Shown: piece by piece, positions 35,814-47,274 of the stretch | Layout: each line of letters opens with the position of its first letter | How positions within the stretch are numbered: position 1 is the stretch's first letter | Assembly (NCBI RefSeq): GCF_040712315.1 | Contig: NC_134013.1 | Coordinates: 47,329,001-47,393,000, forward strand | Length of the DNA stretch: 64,000 nt | DNA from: Castanea sativa | Lineage: Eukaryota; Streptophyta; Magnoliopsida; Fagales; Fagaceae | Direction of reading: 5' to 3' | Notes under the pieces: generated by a model | Seen by the model: the letters and a program-made list of their open reading frames with translations, nothing else | Database searches by the model: none | What the model was told of the DNA's origin: nothing | Program-made: the position numbers and the translations under genes

Positions 35814-36037
35814 GAGTCCGTTTGGATAGAACTTATTACTGAAAACTGAAAACTGAAAACTGAAAACACTGTACAAAAATAATTTTTTAATGTGTAAAAA
35901 TTACTGTTCATCCCAAAAAGTACTGTCCATTGGCCTAAAATCACTGTTCATGGCCAATGAACAGTGACATATGCGCGTGGAAAAAAAAAAAAAAAAAAGG
36001 GCTGGACGTGGACGTGCTGTGCTATCCAAACGCATTC
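35814..36037. mobile_element. Tourist-like MITE
   Basis: The terminal inverted repeats are GAGTCCGTTTGGATAG and, reversed, GAATGCGTTTGGATAG. The flanks are TTA at 35811-35813 and 36038-36040. The interior has three GAAAACT repeats and several TACTGTTCA/TGAACAGTGA motifs. At 224 bp it has no coding capacity. Element B sits directly on its right target duplication. Confidence 0.8.
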
Positions 36038-36041
36038 TTAG

Positions 36042-36854
36042 TGTGGGGGGTAAAAACTCTTGAATAAACATTTGGGCTTTGGGCTTGATTGGCTGGTACC
36101 AGTTTGATTTGATTAGGGCCTCTAGGCCCACAAGTCAATCCGCATTGTATTAGTCCGAGGAGTTGTCTGAGGAGGAGTGTCTGAGGAGGAGTGTCTCTTC
36201 GGACAGGTCCAGCAATGACCCTAGGACTTGCTAAATGAGTTAGAGGTAGAACTCTGGAAGAACTGGTGGATAAGAGGGTGATCCAAGCACCCTTTAGAAG
36301 CAGAGACATGTGAGAAATATCTAAGGAAAAAGCTGCTACCACCACATTAAAAGTCCTGCATCTACGTCCCTGACCGCATTAATGGGGAAATGACCTCTAA
36401 ACAGTAGGATTCACCCTCCCTGCTATTATTTGAAGACTTCAAGAAGGTGGTGGATGGGACAAGTATCCAAGGGGAAGATTCGTATGACACGTGGATGAAC
36501 CAGTGAAGAAGAAATATATAAGGAATCAAAAGAGGAAAGAGAGGGGGATCTGCACTTTCTGCTGAGAGAAAACAGGAACTAAGAATTGTAAACTTTGGCA
36601 TAGAAAGAGAATATATATACACATATCGTCCTCGGCTTACGTCCGAGGAGGTCTCTTTGTCATATTCGTCTACCATTTGTTTAGATTGTGGCACTCTAGT
36701 ATGTTAATCAAACTTCCAACTTCCCGAATCTAGATTTCAAACCCATTCTCTACAAGTTTTATTGTATAAGGCTCATTGGGCCTGAGCCCAACACTTGTTT
36801 TTGGGTCTGAGCCCAACACTTGTTTTTGGGTCCGGGTACAATTGTGCACTTACA
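36042..36854 (+). repeat. 5' LTR of element B
   Basis: Starts TGTGGGGGGTAAAAACTC and ends GTGCACTTACA. Relative to the 3' LTR it has two short tandem duplications: GAGGAGGAGTGTCT near 36168-36195, and a GAGCCCAACACTTG copy near 36785-36825. TATATATACAC at about 36610-36620 is a possible TATA region. Confidence 0.92.
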
Positions 36855-36855
36855 A

Positions 36856-36874
36856 TTGGCACTGTCTGTGGGGA
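36856..36874 (+). other. primer-binding site of element B
   Basis: TTGGCACTGTCTGTGGGGA, one base after the LTR, is nearly the same as the element A site and close to the Tat-type consensus TTGGCGCCGTCTGTGGGGA. Confidence 0.75.
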
Positions 36875-36901
36875 ATCTAGCGTTGAAGGAATTGGAACAT
36901 C

Positions 36902-38370
36902 ATGGCAGGCTTGGGTTCGCATCATGCAGAATCTCAGGGATCACAGCCTGAAGATCTTTTTGAGCGTCTTGAGCGTCGGAGGGATCGAGAGGGAAGTGTT
37001 CATACCGTATATCCTGGTGCGAGTCATACGCATGGCGGAGGCAGTGCCATCCATGAGAATGATGCCAAGGCCATGCAGAGGGAGATTGACCACCTCAAGA
37101 AGAAGCTGCGCTGTGTTAGACGAAGGCGGGCTTCACCCCCATCTAATCCTTCTTCAGGGGAATCCCGGGGAAGCAGTTACAGTTCAAGGTCCAGGACTCC
37201 CCCCAGCGAAACCTTCTTTTGTGAAGAGGATGACCTACCGGGTCGTAAGCATAGGGAGCTTCCCTCTCGGGGCTTGGGGAACGATGCTATGAGCCAAGCC
37301 TTACACCAACTCTCCAAATTGCCCTTCTCACGCAGGATTGAGAATGGAAGGCTCCCCAGGCGGTTCACCCAGCCCACCTTCACCATTTATAATGGCCGGA
37401 CAGACCCGGTGGAACATGTGAGCCACTTTAATCAGAGGATGGCGGTGCATTCTCACAATGAAACCTTGATGTGTAAAGTCTTTCCTTCTAGCTTGGGACC
37501 TATTGCTATGAGATGGTTTAATGGACTAAAGTCGGGGTCGTCGGTTCGTTCAGGGAACTTGCTAGGGCATTTGCGTCTCGGTTCATTACATGCAGCAGAG
37601 TTCCTCGATCGTTGGACTCGCTATTATCTATGGCCATGAGGGAGGGTGAGACATTGAAAGCATACTCCGACAGGTATTGGGAGATGTTCAACGAGATAGA
37701 TGGAGATTTTGACGAGGTGACGATTAATACTTTTAAAGTGGGCCTTCCCATTGATCATGATTTGAGGAAATCCTTGACCAAAAAACCCGTACGGAGTGTA
37801 CGTCGCCTCATGGACCGTATTGACGAGTACAAAAGGGTTGAGGAAGATTAACAACAGGGTAAGGGTAAGGCGAAGGTTATCCTGCAAGAGAGAAGGGATT
37901 TCAGGTCGGACAGGTACCACAACAATAAGCCGAGGAGAGATTACTCTGGGCAGTCCAACTCAGCCACTCCTCAAGCAGTTAATACTGTATTCCGAGAACT
38001 AGTGCACCAACTACTGGAAAAAGTACGTAAGGAACCCTACTTCAAATAGCCTAGTAAGATGGCGGGGGACCCTACGAAGCGGAATCAGAATCTTTTTTGC
38101 TAGTACCATCAGGATATGGGTCATACTACCGAGAATTGTCGGACCCTTTGGAACCATCTGGAACAGCTTGTTAGCGAGGGGAAGTTGAAGCAACACCTGT
38201 ACCAACCTAACGGGCAAGGCAGTCAGTCAGGTTCAAATAATCAGAAGAACAACTCATCTCGGCCGCCTTTGGGAACGATTAATGTCATCTTTGCTGCACC
38301 TGGCAGGACCGGTTCCTGTCCTACCAGGGTTATGGCAGTATCACACTCCCAGACCGAGGAGTCGGGCTAG
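36902..38370 (+). pseudogene. gag of element B, broken
   Basis: ATG 36902 opens MAGLGSHHAESQGS. A basic Ser/Arg region and then the capsid-type domain follow (FTIYNGRTDPVEHVSHFNQRM, MRWFNGLKSGS). A single frameshift lies near 37530-37545, after which the frame holds (SLLSMAMREGETLKAYSDRY). Stops are at 37849 (TAA), 38047 (TAG), 38101 (TAG) and 38368 (TAG). The zinc knuckle is LFC-stop-YHQDMGHTTENC: its Cys and His residues remain, but a TAG replaces the usual Gln. Confidence 0.82.
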
Positions 38371-38394
38371 AAGCCGAAGAGAATTAGGGGGAAT

Positions 38395-38930
38395 GTGCCT
38401 GTCTTGGGATTCTCGAAGGAGGATAAGGTTAGGACCATCCAACCCCATGATGACGCCCTGGTAGTCACTTTGAGGATAGGGAATTACGACGTCAAAAGGG
38501 TGATGATCGATCAAGACAGCGGCGTGGATATTATGTATCCTGACTTATTCAAGGGGCTAAGGTTAAAACTGGAGGATCTCACTCCTTATGACTCCCCACT
38601 GATAAGCTTCGAAGGGAAGGCTGTCATACCAAAGGGACAGATTCGATTGCCTGTATAGTCTGGCTCAGAAACGGTCGAGGTGGATTTTATTGTGGTTGAC
38701 ACATATTCCCCATACACGGCCATCCTTGCCAAGCCTTGGTTGCACGCTTTGGGTGCTGTCTCCTCAACTTTGCATGTTAAAGTAAAATTCCTTTCGAGGG
38801 GACTCATCGAAGAAATTCTTGGCAGCCAAGCAGTGGCAAGGCAATGCATATCGACTGCAGTACTACATTAAGCCAAATTAGAGTCCTCGGCCTCGATTAT
38901 GAAGGACTTATAGCAATTAACAACTTTGGA
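38395..38930 (+). pseudogene. aspartic protease of element B
   Basis: The active site reads VMIDQDSGVDIMYPDLFKGL; relatives have DQG, so the Gly after the catalytic Asp is Asp here. The flap-side region (DFIVVDTYSPYTAIL, KPWLHALGAV) is present. Stops at 38656 (TAG), 38869 (TAA) and 38911 (TAG). Confidence 0.75.
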
Positions 38931-38931
38931 T

Positions 38932-40400
38932 GCGCCCGATGCGATGACAGCAGAGGAAGCCATGTGTGAAGATTTGGAGAGGTTTCTAATAGCCGATGAT
39001 CCCGAGAGGTTCTTTCAAGTGGGGATACGGTTACCACACCAGGAGAAAATGGAATTAGTCAAGTTTTTGAGAGACAATACAGATGTCTTCGCCTGGGATC
39101 CCTATAAGGCCCCGGGGGTTGACCCAAGCTTCATTTGTCATCATTTGAATGTCAACCCTGTTGTAGTTCCTAGGAGGCAACCACCTCGGTGATCCTTCAA
39201 AGAGCATTCCGAGGCTATCAAAGAAGAGGTGCTTAAGCTCAAAATGGCTGGTGCTATTAAAGAATTTTTTTACCCAAAATGGTTGGCGCACACAATCGTG
39301 GTGAAAAAGAAGAATGGGAAGTGGAGAGTATGCGTGGACTTTACAGACCTAAATAAAGCCTACCCAAAGGACTCGTTCCCAATGCCACGCATCGATCAGC
39401 TTGTGGATGCTACGGTCGAGCATCCTCGGATGAGCTTTTTAGATGCCTTCTAGGGTTATTACCAAATTCCATTGGCGTCGGGTGATCAGGAGAAGACTGC
39501 TTTCATTACTCCAACATGGAACTATCACTATAAAGTAATGTCGTTCGGGTTGAAAAACGCCGGTGCTACTTACTAAAGGATGATGACCAGAATGTTTGAA
39601 TCGCAACTTGGAAAGACCGTGGAGGTATATGTGGATGATATGGTAGTAAAGAGTAAGGCAGTGCCTATGCATGTAAAAGATCTCAACGACACCTTTCAAA
39701 TACTTAGGAAGTACAAGCTGCGCCTTAACGCCTCAAAGCGTTCTTTTTGGGTGGGTTCCGGAAAGTTTTTGGGCTACATGGTGACTCATAGAGGGATAGA
39801 GGTGAATCCGGCGCAAGTTAGAGCCATCCAAGGCTTACAACCACCTCAGAATCCAAAGGAAGTTCAGAAGTTGACCGGGATGACCGCCGCTCTCAGCAGG
39901 TTTATCTCTCACTCAGCTGACAAGTGTAGACCTTTTTTTCAACTGTTGAATAAATAGAAAGGATTCTAGTGGACCGAGGAGTGTGCTTTAGCTTTCGAAC
40001 AAGTTACGGAATATCTTTCCCGGCCACCCATTATGTCTCGGCCGGAGGTTGATGAAATCTTGTTTGTAGACCTGGCTGTGGCCGTCTATGCAGTTAGCCT
40101 GGTCCTTATAAGGGACGACGGTGGGGTATAGAGACCGGTCTATTATGTCAGCAAATCCTTGAATGAAGCTGAAGTGCGTTATTTGCTTTTAGAGAAGGCA
40201 ATTCTGGCTGTAGTCCATGCCACGTAGAAGCTTCCTCACTATTTCCAGTCCCACACTGTGGTGGTTTTGACCCAATTGCCTCTCAAGTTAGTATTGCGAA
40301 GTGCTGACTATTTGGGGAGGGTAGCTAAGTAGGGAACTATTCTGGGAGCTTTTGATATCAAATACATGGCACACAACTCGGTGAAGGGCCAAGTTCTCGC
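38932..40400 (+). pseudogene. reverse transcriptase and RNase H of element B
   Basis: RT motifs: WRVCVDFTDLNKAYPKDSFP, MSFLDAF, AFITPTWNYHYKVM and VYVDDMVVKSK with both catalytic Asp residues. The connection (KFLGYMVTHRGIEVNP) and RNase H (RPVYYVSKSLNEAE, HYFQSHTVVVLT) follow. All remain in one frame but carry stops at 39190 (TGA), 39451 (TAG), 39574 (TAA), 39955 (TAG), 39967 (TAG), 40129 (TAG), 40225 (TAG) and 40330 (TAG). Confidence 0.85.
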
Positions 40401-40992
40401 GGATCTGGTGGTAGAGTTCGTCGAACCATCATTAGAAGAAACTGTGAAGGAATCACACATGGATGAAAAATCAGTTGGCATGATCACAAGCAAAGGACCA
40501 CCGATTTGGAATGTGTATGTTGATGGGGCAGCCAACCAAAGGGGGTTTGGGGTTAGACTTGTTTTGGTGTCCCCTGAGGGAATTGTCTTTGAAAAATCAT
40601 TGAGGTTGGCGTTCTCGGCCACTAATAATGAGGCCGAGTACGAAGCGGTCTTAGTTGGTATGAATATGGTACGTAGAATGGGGGGAAAGGAAGTTCATAT
40701 GTTTTCGGATTCTCAGTTAGTTATAGGCCAAGTGACGGGGACGATAGAAGCTAGGAATCCAAGAATGCAAGAGTACCTGACCCAGGTCAGATGTTTACAA
40801 TCCAAGTTTAATTCTTTTATCATTTCTCACGTTTCTAGAAGTGGAAACACACATGCAGACTCGTTGGCCACTTTGGCGACATCCTCGGCTCAGTGTTTGC
40901 CTAGGATTATCCTCGTTGAAGACTTGCTAGAACCAACTTTAACCACTGCAAGTGCCGTCCGTATCCATCTGATAAGGCCCGGACCTAGTTAG
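40366..40992 (+). pseudogene. second RNase H-like domain, element B
   Basis: An unbroken stretch of about 200 residues. The motifs NVYVDGAANQRGFG, NNEAEYEAVLVGM, FSDSQLVIGQV and GNTHADSLATLA preserve the acidic residues expected of an RNase H fold. This is the archaeal-type RNase H known from Tat-like elements. It is part of the broken polyprotein, so it is not an independent gene. Confidence 0.8.
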
Positions 40993-42228
40993 ATCGACCC
41001 TGTGGTGTATTTTCTAAAAAGTGATATTCTTCCCGATGACAAGTCTGAAGCAGATAAGATTCGTCGAAAGGCGCCTCGTTTCTGGCTGTCCGAAGATCAA
41101 AAATTGTATAAACACTCCTTCTCCGGACCATACTTGTAATGTGTACACCTTGAGTCAACGGAGGCACTTTTGGAAGAATTGCATAAGGGAATTTGCGGAA
41201 GCCATACTGGGGGAAGGTCCTTAGCCTATAAGGCTCTAACTCAGGGATATTGGTGGCCCAATATGCAAAGGGAAGCTCAAGACTACACGAGAAAGTGTGA
41301 CCAATGCCAAAGGTTCACTCCCAACATTCATCAACCTGGGGGAGTCCTTAATCCTTTGTCCAGTCCTTGGCCTTTCGCTCAATGGGGATTGGATATAGTA
41401 GGGCCTTTTCCGAGGGCTGTGGGAAACAAAAGGTGGCTACTCGTGGGAACCGACTACTTCACCTAGTGGGTCGAAGCTGAGCACTTAGCAAATATTAGGG
41501 ATATCGACTCCAAGAAGTTTATCTGGAAGAATATTATCACTAGATTTGGGGTACCCCACACACTTATTTCAAATAATGGCGTTCAATTTGATAGTAGAGC
41601 TTTCAAGAAGTATTGTAGTGACATGGGCATCACAAATAGATACTCCACCCCAGCTTATCCTCAGGGAAATGGGCAGGCCGAGGCCGTTAACAAAGTCATA
41701 GTCAGTGGACTCAAGAAGAGACTAGATGACGCGAAGGGTAGATGGGTAGAGGAGCTACCACATGTTTTATGGACGTATCGGACTACGTCGTGCAAATCGA
41801 CTGGAGAAACACCATTCTCTATGACTTATGGGGCCGAGGCGGTGATACCTTTAGAATCTGGTTTCCCCACACTAAGGACGAGTTCTTTTAGCCCAGAAAA
41901 TAACGATGGTCTCCTGGAGAAAAGCCTGGATTTGGTTGAGGAACGGCGAAAGGCCGCTATGGTCTAAATGGCTTATTATCAGCAGAAGCTTAAACGAGGG
42001 TATGATGCCCATGTGAAGCTAAGGCCACTAGCTCCTGGGGATCTGGTGTTGAGAAAAGTTGTGGGTATTGCCAAAAACCCAGCATGGGGAAAGCGAGGAC
42101 CAAATTGGGAAGGGTCCTATCGGATCATCTCTGTAGCAGGCATAGGATCATATCGACTAGCTGATCTAGATGAAAAAATTGTACAACGCCCCTGGAATGT
42201 AAACAACCTACGAAGGTATTATTATTAA
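40993..42228 (+). pseudogene. integrase of element B
   Basis: The zinc-binding region (HKGICGSHTGGRSLAYK to KCDQCQRF) is intact. Core: WGLDIVGPFP keeps the first Asp; LISNNGVQFDS has Asn where the second catalytic Asp is expected; GQAEAVNKVI keeps the Glu. The C-terminus has RGPNWEGSYRII (GPY-type, Pro to Ser) and ends LRRYYY at 42228. Stops at 41137 (TAA), 41464 (TAG) and 41965 (TAA). The frame is the same as for protease and RT. Confidence 0.85.
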
Positions 42229-42290
42229 TAAAAAGTACTTTTATTGTTCGTGGTTCAAGTTATCAATATGTACTTGGGTGTGTCTCTTAC

Positions 42291-43040
42291 AATTTCTAAG
42301 TATCAAACAGAAATTTGGTCATGGATGGTCCTCGTACCACATACCTTGTGGAAATTGATATCTTATCATGTGTTAAACAGAACCTTAGTTATGTCGGGTC
42401 CACGGACCTTCTACTTTGGGGAAATTAACATTTCAAGTTACAATTTCTAAGTATCAAACAGAAACTTGGTCATGGATGGTCCTCAGACCACATACTTTGT
42501 GGAAATTGATATCTTATCATGTGTTAAACAGAACCTTAGTTATGTCGGGTCCACGGACCTTCTACTTTGTGGAAATTAACATTTCAAGTTACAATTTCTA
42601 AGTATCAAACAGAAACTTGGTCATGGATGGTCCTCGGACCACATACCTTGTGGAAATTAATATCTTATCATGTGTTAAACAGAATCTTAGTTATGTCGGG
42701 TCCACAGACCTTCTACTTTGGGGAAATTAACATTTCAAGTTACAATTTCTAAGTATCAAACAGAAACTTGGTCATGGATGGTCCTCAGACCACATACCTT
42801 GTGGAAATTGATATCTTATCATGTGTTAAACAGAACCTTAGTTATGTCGGGTCTATAGACCTTCTACTTTGGGGAAATTAACATCTCAAGTTGCAATTTC
42901 TAGGTATTAGATAAAAACTTGGACATGTATGGTCCTCGGACCACATGCCTTGTAAAAATTGGCATTATACTTGTTCTAGAAAGGGAGTTTGGTTATGTTG
43001 GGTCTTTGAACCCTTTACATTGAGAACATCAGCAAAAAAC
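42291..43040 (+). repeat. 151-bp tandem array in element B
   Basis: The landmark AATTTCTAAGTATCAAACAG recurs at 42291, 42442, 42593 and 42744 and, degenerate, at 42895: spacing exactly 151 bp. Each unit also has GGTCCTCGGACCACATAC and GTCGGGTCCACGGACC segments, which are locally palindromic. Open frames within it are repeat-derived and not genes. Confidence 0.95.
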
Positions 43041-43399
43041 CATATCACATTAGTGCTGAGGAGTTGATGAAACACTTGGATTGCTTTATGTCCCAAGTTA
43101 AATTCTAAGTTAAGTTTTTGATTGTATATTGCTGTTTCACATATGTTTTGTTCGTAGGTCATGATTTGCAAGGTATAAGCTAAGTATGTGTGCTTCTATT
43201 TAAAGTCATGACAAATTGAAATATTGCAAGCGGAGTTGATTGTTCCATTCATTCATTTTTGTGCTGATGAGCATTATTATACTAAAAGAATTAGAAGGCA
43301 AATGAAAATCAAACCAAAGAGTTTGTCATTAATTGCTGTTAATGTACATTTTAAGCAAAAAATTTAAAAACTTGTTACATAGCAAGAAAAGGGAGAAGT

Positions 43400-46190
43400 C
43401 CTAGCTAGCCTAGACCCTAAGCTTTTGAAAGGAGGTTCTGCTCCGAAGTGCTGGCAGCCTTTGTGCGCTTTAGCTCTACTTCGAATGAGGACTGTGCTTG
43501 TTTTCCCTTGTCTATTGCCACATGTGGAGAGACATTAGGCTCGGCGCTTTGGCTCGTGGCCTCCTCGGCACCTTTACCCTGTTCCTTCTCTTTATTGGAA
43601 CTCGTAGGTTTTGTAGGAGTAGGAATGGGCTTTGGGATCTTAGGAGGGAGCATGGAAGGTGCTATCTCAGGGGCAGGGGCGACAAGAGGAGGTTCTTCTA
43701 TCTCCTAGATGTCTAGGGGAAGCTAAACGTTTTCGGGCTTCCTCAACTCGGAAGTTGAGGGAATCCCTGCCACATTTAAGGCTTCCTCCCAAACTTGCTG
43801 GCAGTACTCTCAGCACAGCCCGGCGAACTACTCAGTTAGCTGGTTTTCTGTCGCCACTACCCCTTCCTTGTAAGCGGCCTTCTTCGCGGCCTCCATAGAG
43901 TCCTTGAAGGTACGAGCCTCATCCTTCATCCTGGCAAGCTCCTTCTTCAAGCCGGAGTGTTCTTGTTGAGCTTTGGATAACTCTCCATCCCTTTGACGAA
44001 GAAGCTTGCGCTGCCCTTCCACTTGGGTCCTCATTGTCCTCAGGCTGGCCTCGGCACCATCTTTTTCCCTTTTTAGCTCCGCCAGTTGCGTGGTTAGCTT
44101 CTCATTCTGCGCAAGGGCTTGGCCTAAGGACTTCTCGGTCTCTTGCCTAAGCTCTAGTTCAAGTCCAGCCTTCTTCCGAGAATCCTCCACCCACTTCTCG
44201 GCAGCGAAGACTTCCTAGATGGCCTGTGGTGAAATATCAAAATGAATGCACTATTAGTAACACAAGTCTCCAGTACATAAGAATGTTTCTTACAATAAAG
44301 TGTAATGAAAAATAACGCGAGGATAAAACTCAAATACTTACCAAGGCCAAGTCCCTTTTTAGCGAAAGGAACAGATGGGGCTGGTTCATCTTGTCTAGGG
44401 CTTCCATGTCCTTGGGCAGAAGAAGGGGACGTTCCGAGGCATCGGCCAGGTGGAGAGCATGGCCTTGTTAGAATGCCCTAATGTTAGACTGGGAAGAGAT
44501 TGGTGCCCCGTCCAGCATAAGCTTGGGAGACCAGTTAGCCGGTGCACGGCATACCTCGGCAAGGTCCCTGTTCTCCCCGCTTTCCACTAAAGAGGCATGT
44601 TCCTTGCCCTTATTGGGTTTTTGTTGCTGGGGTTGTTGTTGTTGTTGTTTCAGCTTCTTCTACCTCTCCCCATCTGCCTCCTCGGCCTCACCTTTCCTTT
44701 TCTTCTTAGGCTCCGCAACGGGAGGCTTAGGATCGGAGGGAGGAGGGGGTGGGGGCAAGGATGGAGGGACTTGCGACCCACCTATTCCCTTTTGAGAGAC
44801 TTTCGCGCCCCTCTTGTGCATCAGTTGCTTTAAGGCGTCCATCTCTTCTTCTTCGAAGCTGGAGTCAGGTTGGGCAATCACCAAACCTTGTATCCCCAAA
44901 GTCTTGGCGGGCTCGTGCTCCTCGTCCGAGAGAATGACAAGCGGATCTCCTCGAGGCCTTTCAATGTCCTCGAGTTGAAAATTGTCTATCTCTTCATCCA
45001 GCAAGTGTTGCGAGGACGCTTGCTCTTCTAGGACGGCGGTTGTCAGGGAGTGTGCCAAGAGGGGAATCGCTGCGATAGGGCGTGTGTATAAAATGGTGGT
45101 GGGATCGTCGGGAATTTCGCGATTGGAAAGGAAGCCTGGTCTTGCCACGTCTATCCTTCTGCGTCGCCTATCTCCCACGATGATTGCGTTCTCAATTTCT
45201 TGGAAGTCCACTGATATGGGGTCGTATCCCAGTATCAGGTGGGCAGCCCTCACTTGTAGGTCCTCGCTGACAAATACTTCGGAGCGGAGGACACGGTTCA
45301 AGTCAGCAATGTTGCAAAGGCTGAGGCATGGACGTACTTGTTGTTTATCTGTGAGAAAAAAGGCATCCGAGAAAACAAACATGGTTAGATTAGTGATAAA
45401 CATTAAGACAAGAAGTAATAGTGTGCAATATGAATTGAAACAGTAAAGGCAACGGGATAGAATTATGTGTTAAGAAATTTAACTCCTAAGGAGTCACACC
45501 TGGCTCTCCCCATTCGACTGGGCAGTGAGGACCGTCATACCAGTTTCCTAAGGCGATGAGGTAGTCGTCCTTCATGCCTTTGTTGGATTTAGGAAGATAG
45601 GAAATCAGTCTAACTATGCTAGATCGGGATTTAATGTAATATCCTACATTTTTGAGTTTGTGGCACTCGTACATGAAGGCAACGTTGTGCTATGTGAGGT
45701 TTAGGCCTATTTGCTCGTTCAGAGTGTTGACACTACCTAAGACCCTAAACACGTTTGATGCGCACTGGTCTGGGCATAACTTATGGTTGCGAAGGTATTC
45801 ACTAGTCACATTTCTCATGGGGAGAGTCATCCCACCTTCTATGAAGGCAATCATGGGAATGATGACTTCTCCGTCTCTCCTACCGCTACCTACGGCTTCT
45901 ACTGGACAGTATCTCAAGCCTATGTCATTGGAAATATGGTACTTGGCCCTAAAACCTTCCATACCAGCGTTGGTATCAACTAGACACTTAAACCTACCCA
46001 TCTAGGAGAAGCAAAAATGAGAGTTCAAAGAAGAAAAGAGGTTTAGATGGGAGCCGAGGATAGAAGCCGAGAAGGAATGAGTAAAGAAAGTAAGAACTTA
46101 CGAGATTTGGGTATGCAGTTCTTCACGAGCTTCTGGAAAGAAAAGGTAATGATTGACACTTTGATACGATTGATTTATAAAGAAATGAAT
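43400..46190 (-). pseudogene. antisense ORF of element B, intron-bearing
   Basis: Read on minus: an upstream exon ending near 46101 (CTC/GTAAG); an exon from about 46003 (GRFKCLVDTNAGMEGF, IPMIAFIEGGMTLPM, FMYECHKLKNVGYYIKSRS) to 45500 ending CCAG/GTGTGA; intron 45349-45499; an exon from 45348 (KQQVRPCLSLCNIADLNRVL, LQVRAAHLILGYDPI); intron 44224-44341 (TTG/GTAAGT ... CACAG/GCC); and a coiled-coil exon (KKAGLELELRQETEKS onward) to about 43830, with more to 43417. The product resembles the antisense protein (PF04195-like) of Tat-type elements; its function is unknown. Several stops (for example 45688, 44660 and TAG near 44216) suggest decay. Confidence 0.7.
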
Positions 46191-46485
46191 GAAGGCGCGG
46201 GCTTCCAGGTGTTTTGACGTGCGGAAGGCGGCCTTGAAATAAAAATTGTCCCGCTCAAATTTTCAGGGCCAACCTGGACCGTCGGATGTTCATCTTACCG
46301 TTGAACGTGGGGAACAGGATGTAACTTGCGGTCATAAATGCGCGCGTTTTGGGTTTCGAAGCGTCAGAAGCGTTTTCAGGGAACGAAAGGACCCATACAC
46401 GCGTGGCAGTTTACCAAGCATGTGGGAGGTATGCTGGTCGGATCAAAACTCTATTTCTCTCCTCGGATGGGAGAGGCAAAATAAA

Positions 46486-46500
46486 GTTTTGAGGGGCTAT
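46486..46500 (+). other. polypurine tract region of element B
   Basis: GTTTTGAGGGGCTAT directly precedes the 3' LTR; the G-rich core is the likely plus-strand primer. Confidence 0.65.
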
Positions 46501-47274
46501 TGTGGGGGGTAAAAACTCTTGAATAAACATTTGGGTTTTGGGCCTGATTGGCTAGTACCAGTTTGATTTGATTAGGGGCTGTAGGCCCACAAGTCAATCC
46601 ACATTGTATTAGTCCGAGGAGTTGTCCGAGGAGGAATGTCTCCTCGGACAGGTCCAGCAATGACCCTGAGACTTGCTAAATGAGTTAGAGGCAGAACTCT
46701 GGAAGAACTGGTGGGTAAGAGGGTGATCCAAGTACCCTTTAGAAGCAGAGACATGTGAGAAATATCTAAGGAAAAAGCTGCTACCACCACATTAAAGGTC
46801 CTGCATCTACCTCCCTGGCCGCATTAATGGGGAAATGACATTTGAACAGTAGGATTCACCTTCCCTGCTATTATTTGAAGACTTCAAGAAGGTGGTGGAT
46901 GGGACAAGTATCCAAGAGAAAGATTTGTATAACACATGGATGAACCATTGAAGAAGAAATATATAAGGAAACGAAAGAGGAAAGAGAGGGGGATCTGCAC
47001 TTTCTGCTAAGAGAAAACAGGAACTAAGAATTGTAAACTTTGGCATAGAAAGAGAATATATATACACATATCGTCCTCGGCTTACGTCCGAGGAGGTCTT
47101 TTTGTCATATTCGTCTACCATTTGTTTAGATTGTGGCACTCTAGTCTGTTAATCAAACTTCCAACTTCCCGAATCTAGATTTTAAATTCATTCTCTACAA
47201 GTTTTATTGTATAAGGCTCATTGGGCCCAAGCCTAACACTTGTTTTTGGGTTCGGGTACAATTGTGCATTTACA
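46501..47274 (+). repeat. 3' LTR of element B
   Basis: Starts TGTGGGGGGTAAAAACTC and ends GTGCATTTACA. It is 774 bp, shorter than the 5' LTR because it lacks two small duplications. Confidence 0.92.

Larger units (their letters stand above)
36042..47274 (+). mobile_element. Ty3/gypsy element B, Tat-like lineage
   Basis: An 11.2-kb LTR retrotransposon with perfect target duplications CTTAG (36037-36041 and 47275-47279). Order: 5' LTR, primer site, gag, protease, RT, RNase H, second RNase H, integrase, a 151-bp tandem array, an antisense spliced-looking ORF, polypurine tract, 3' LTR. By hand count the LTRs differ at about 39 of about 770 aligned bases, mostly transitions. It is inactive: about 19 in-frame stops, one frameshift, and changed protease and integrase active-site residues. 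Confidence 0.93.

Noticed and set aside
40366..40992. The intact 208-aa RNase H frame as a domesticated host gene
   Set aside because: It lies in frame with broken RT and integrase inside element B, with no separate promoter or start context; an open stretch by chance of where stops fell is simpler.
37612..42228. Stop-codon reassignment or TAG readthrough in element B
   Set aside because: The many in-frame TAGs looked like recoding, but TAA and TGA also occur, the stops fall at several different conserved residues (Gln, Trp, Arg, Lys, Ser), and active-site changes show decay.
42244..42752. Three similar 61-68 aa frames
   Set aside because: They are the same frame of consecutive 151-bp repeat units, not a gene family.
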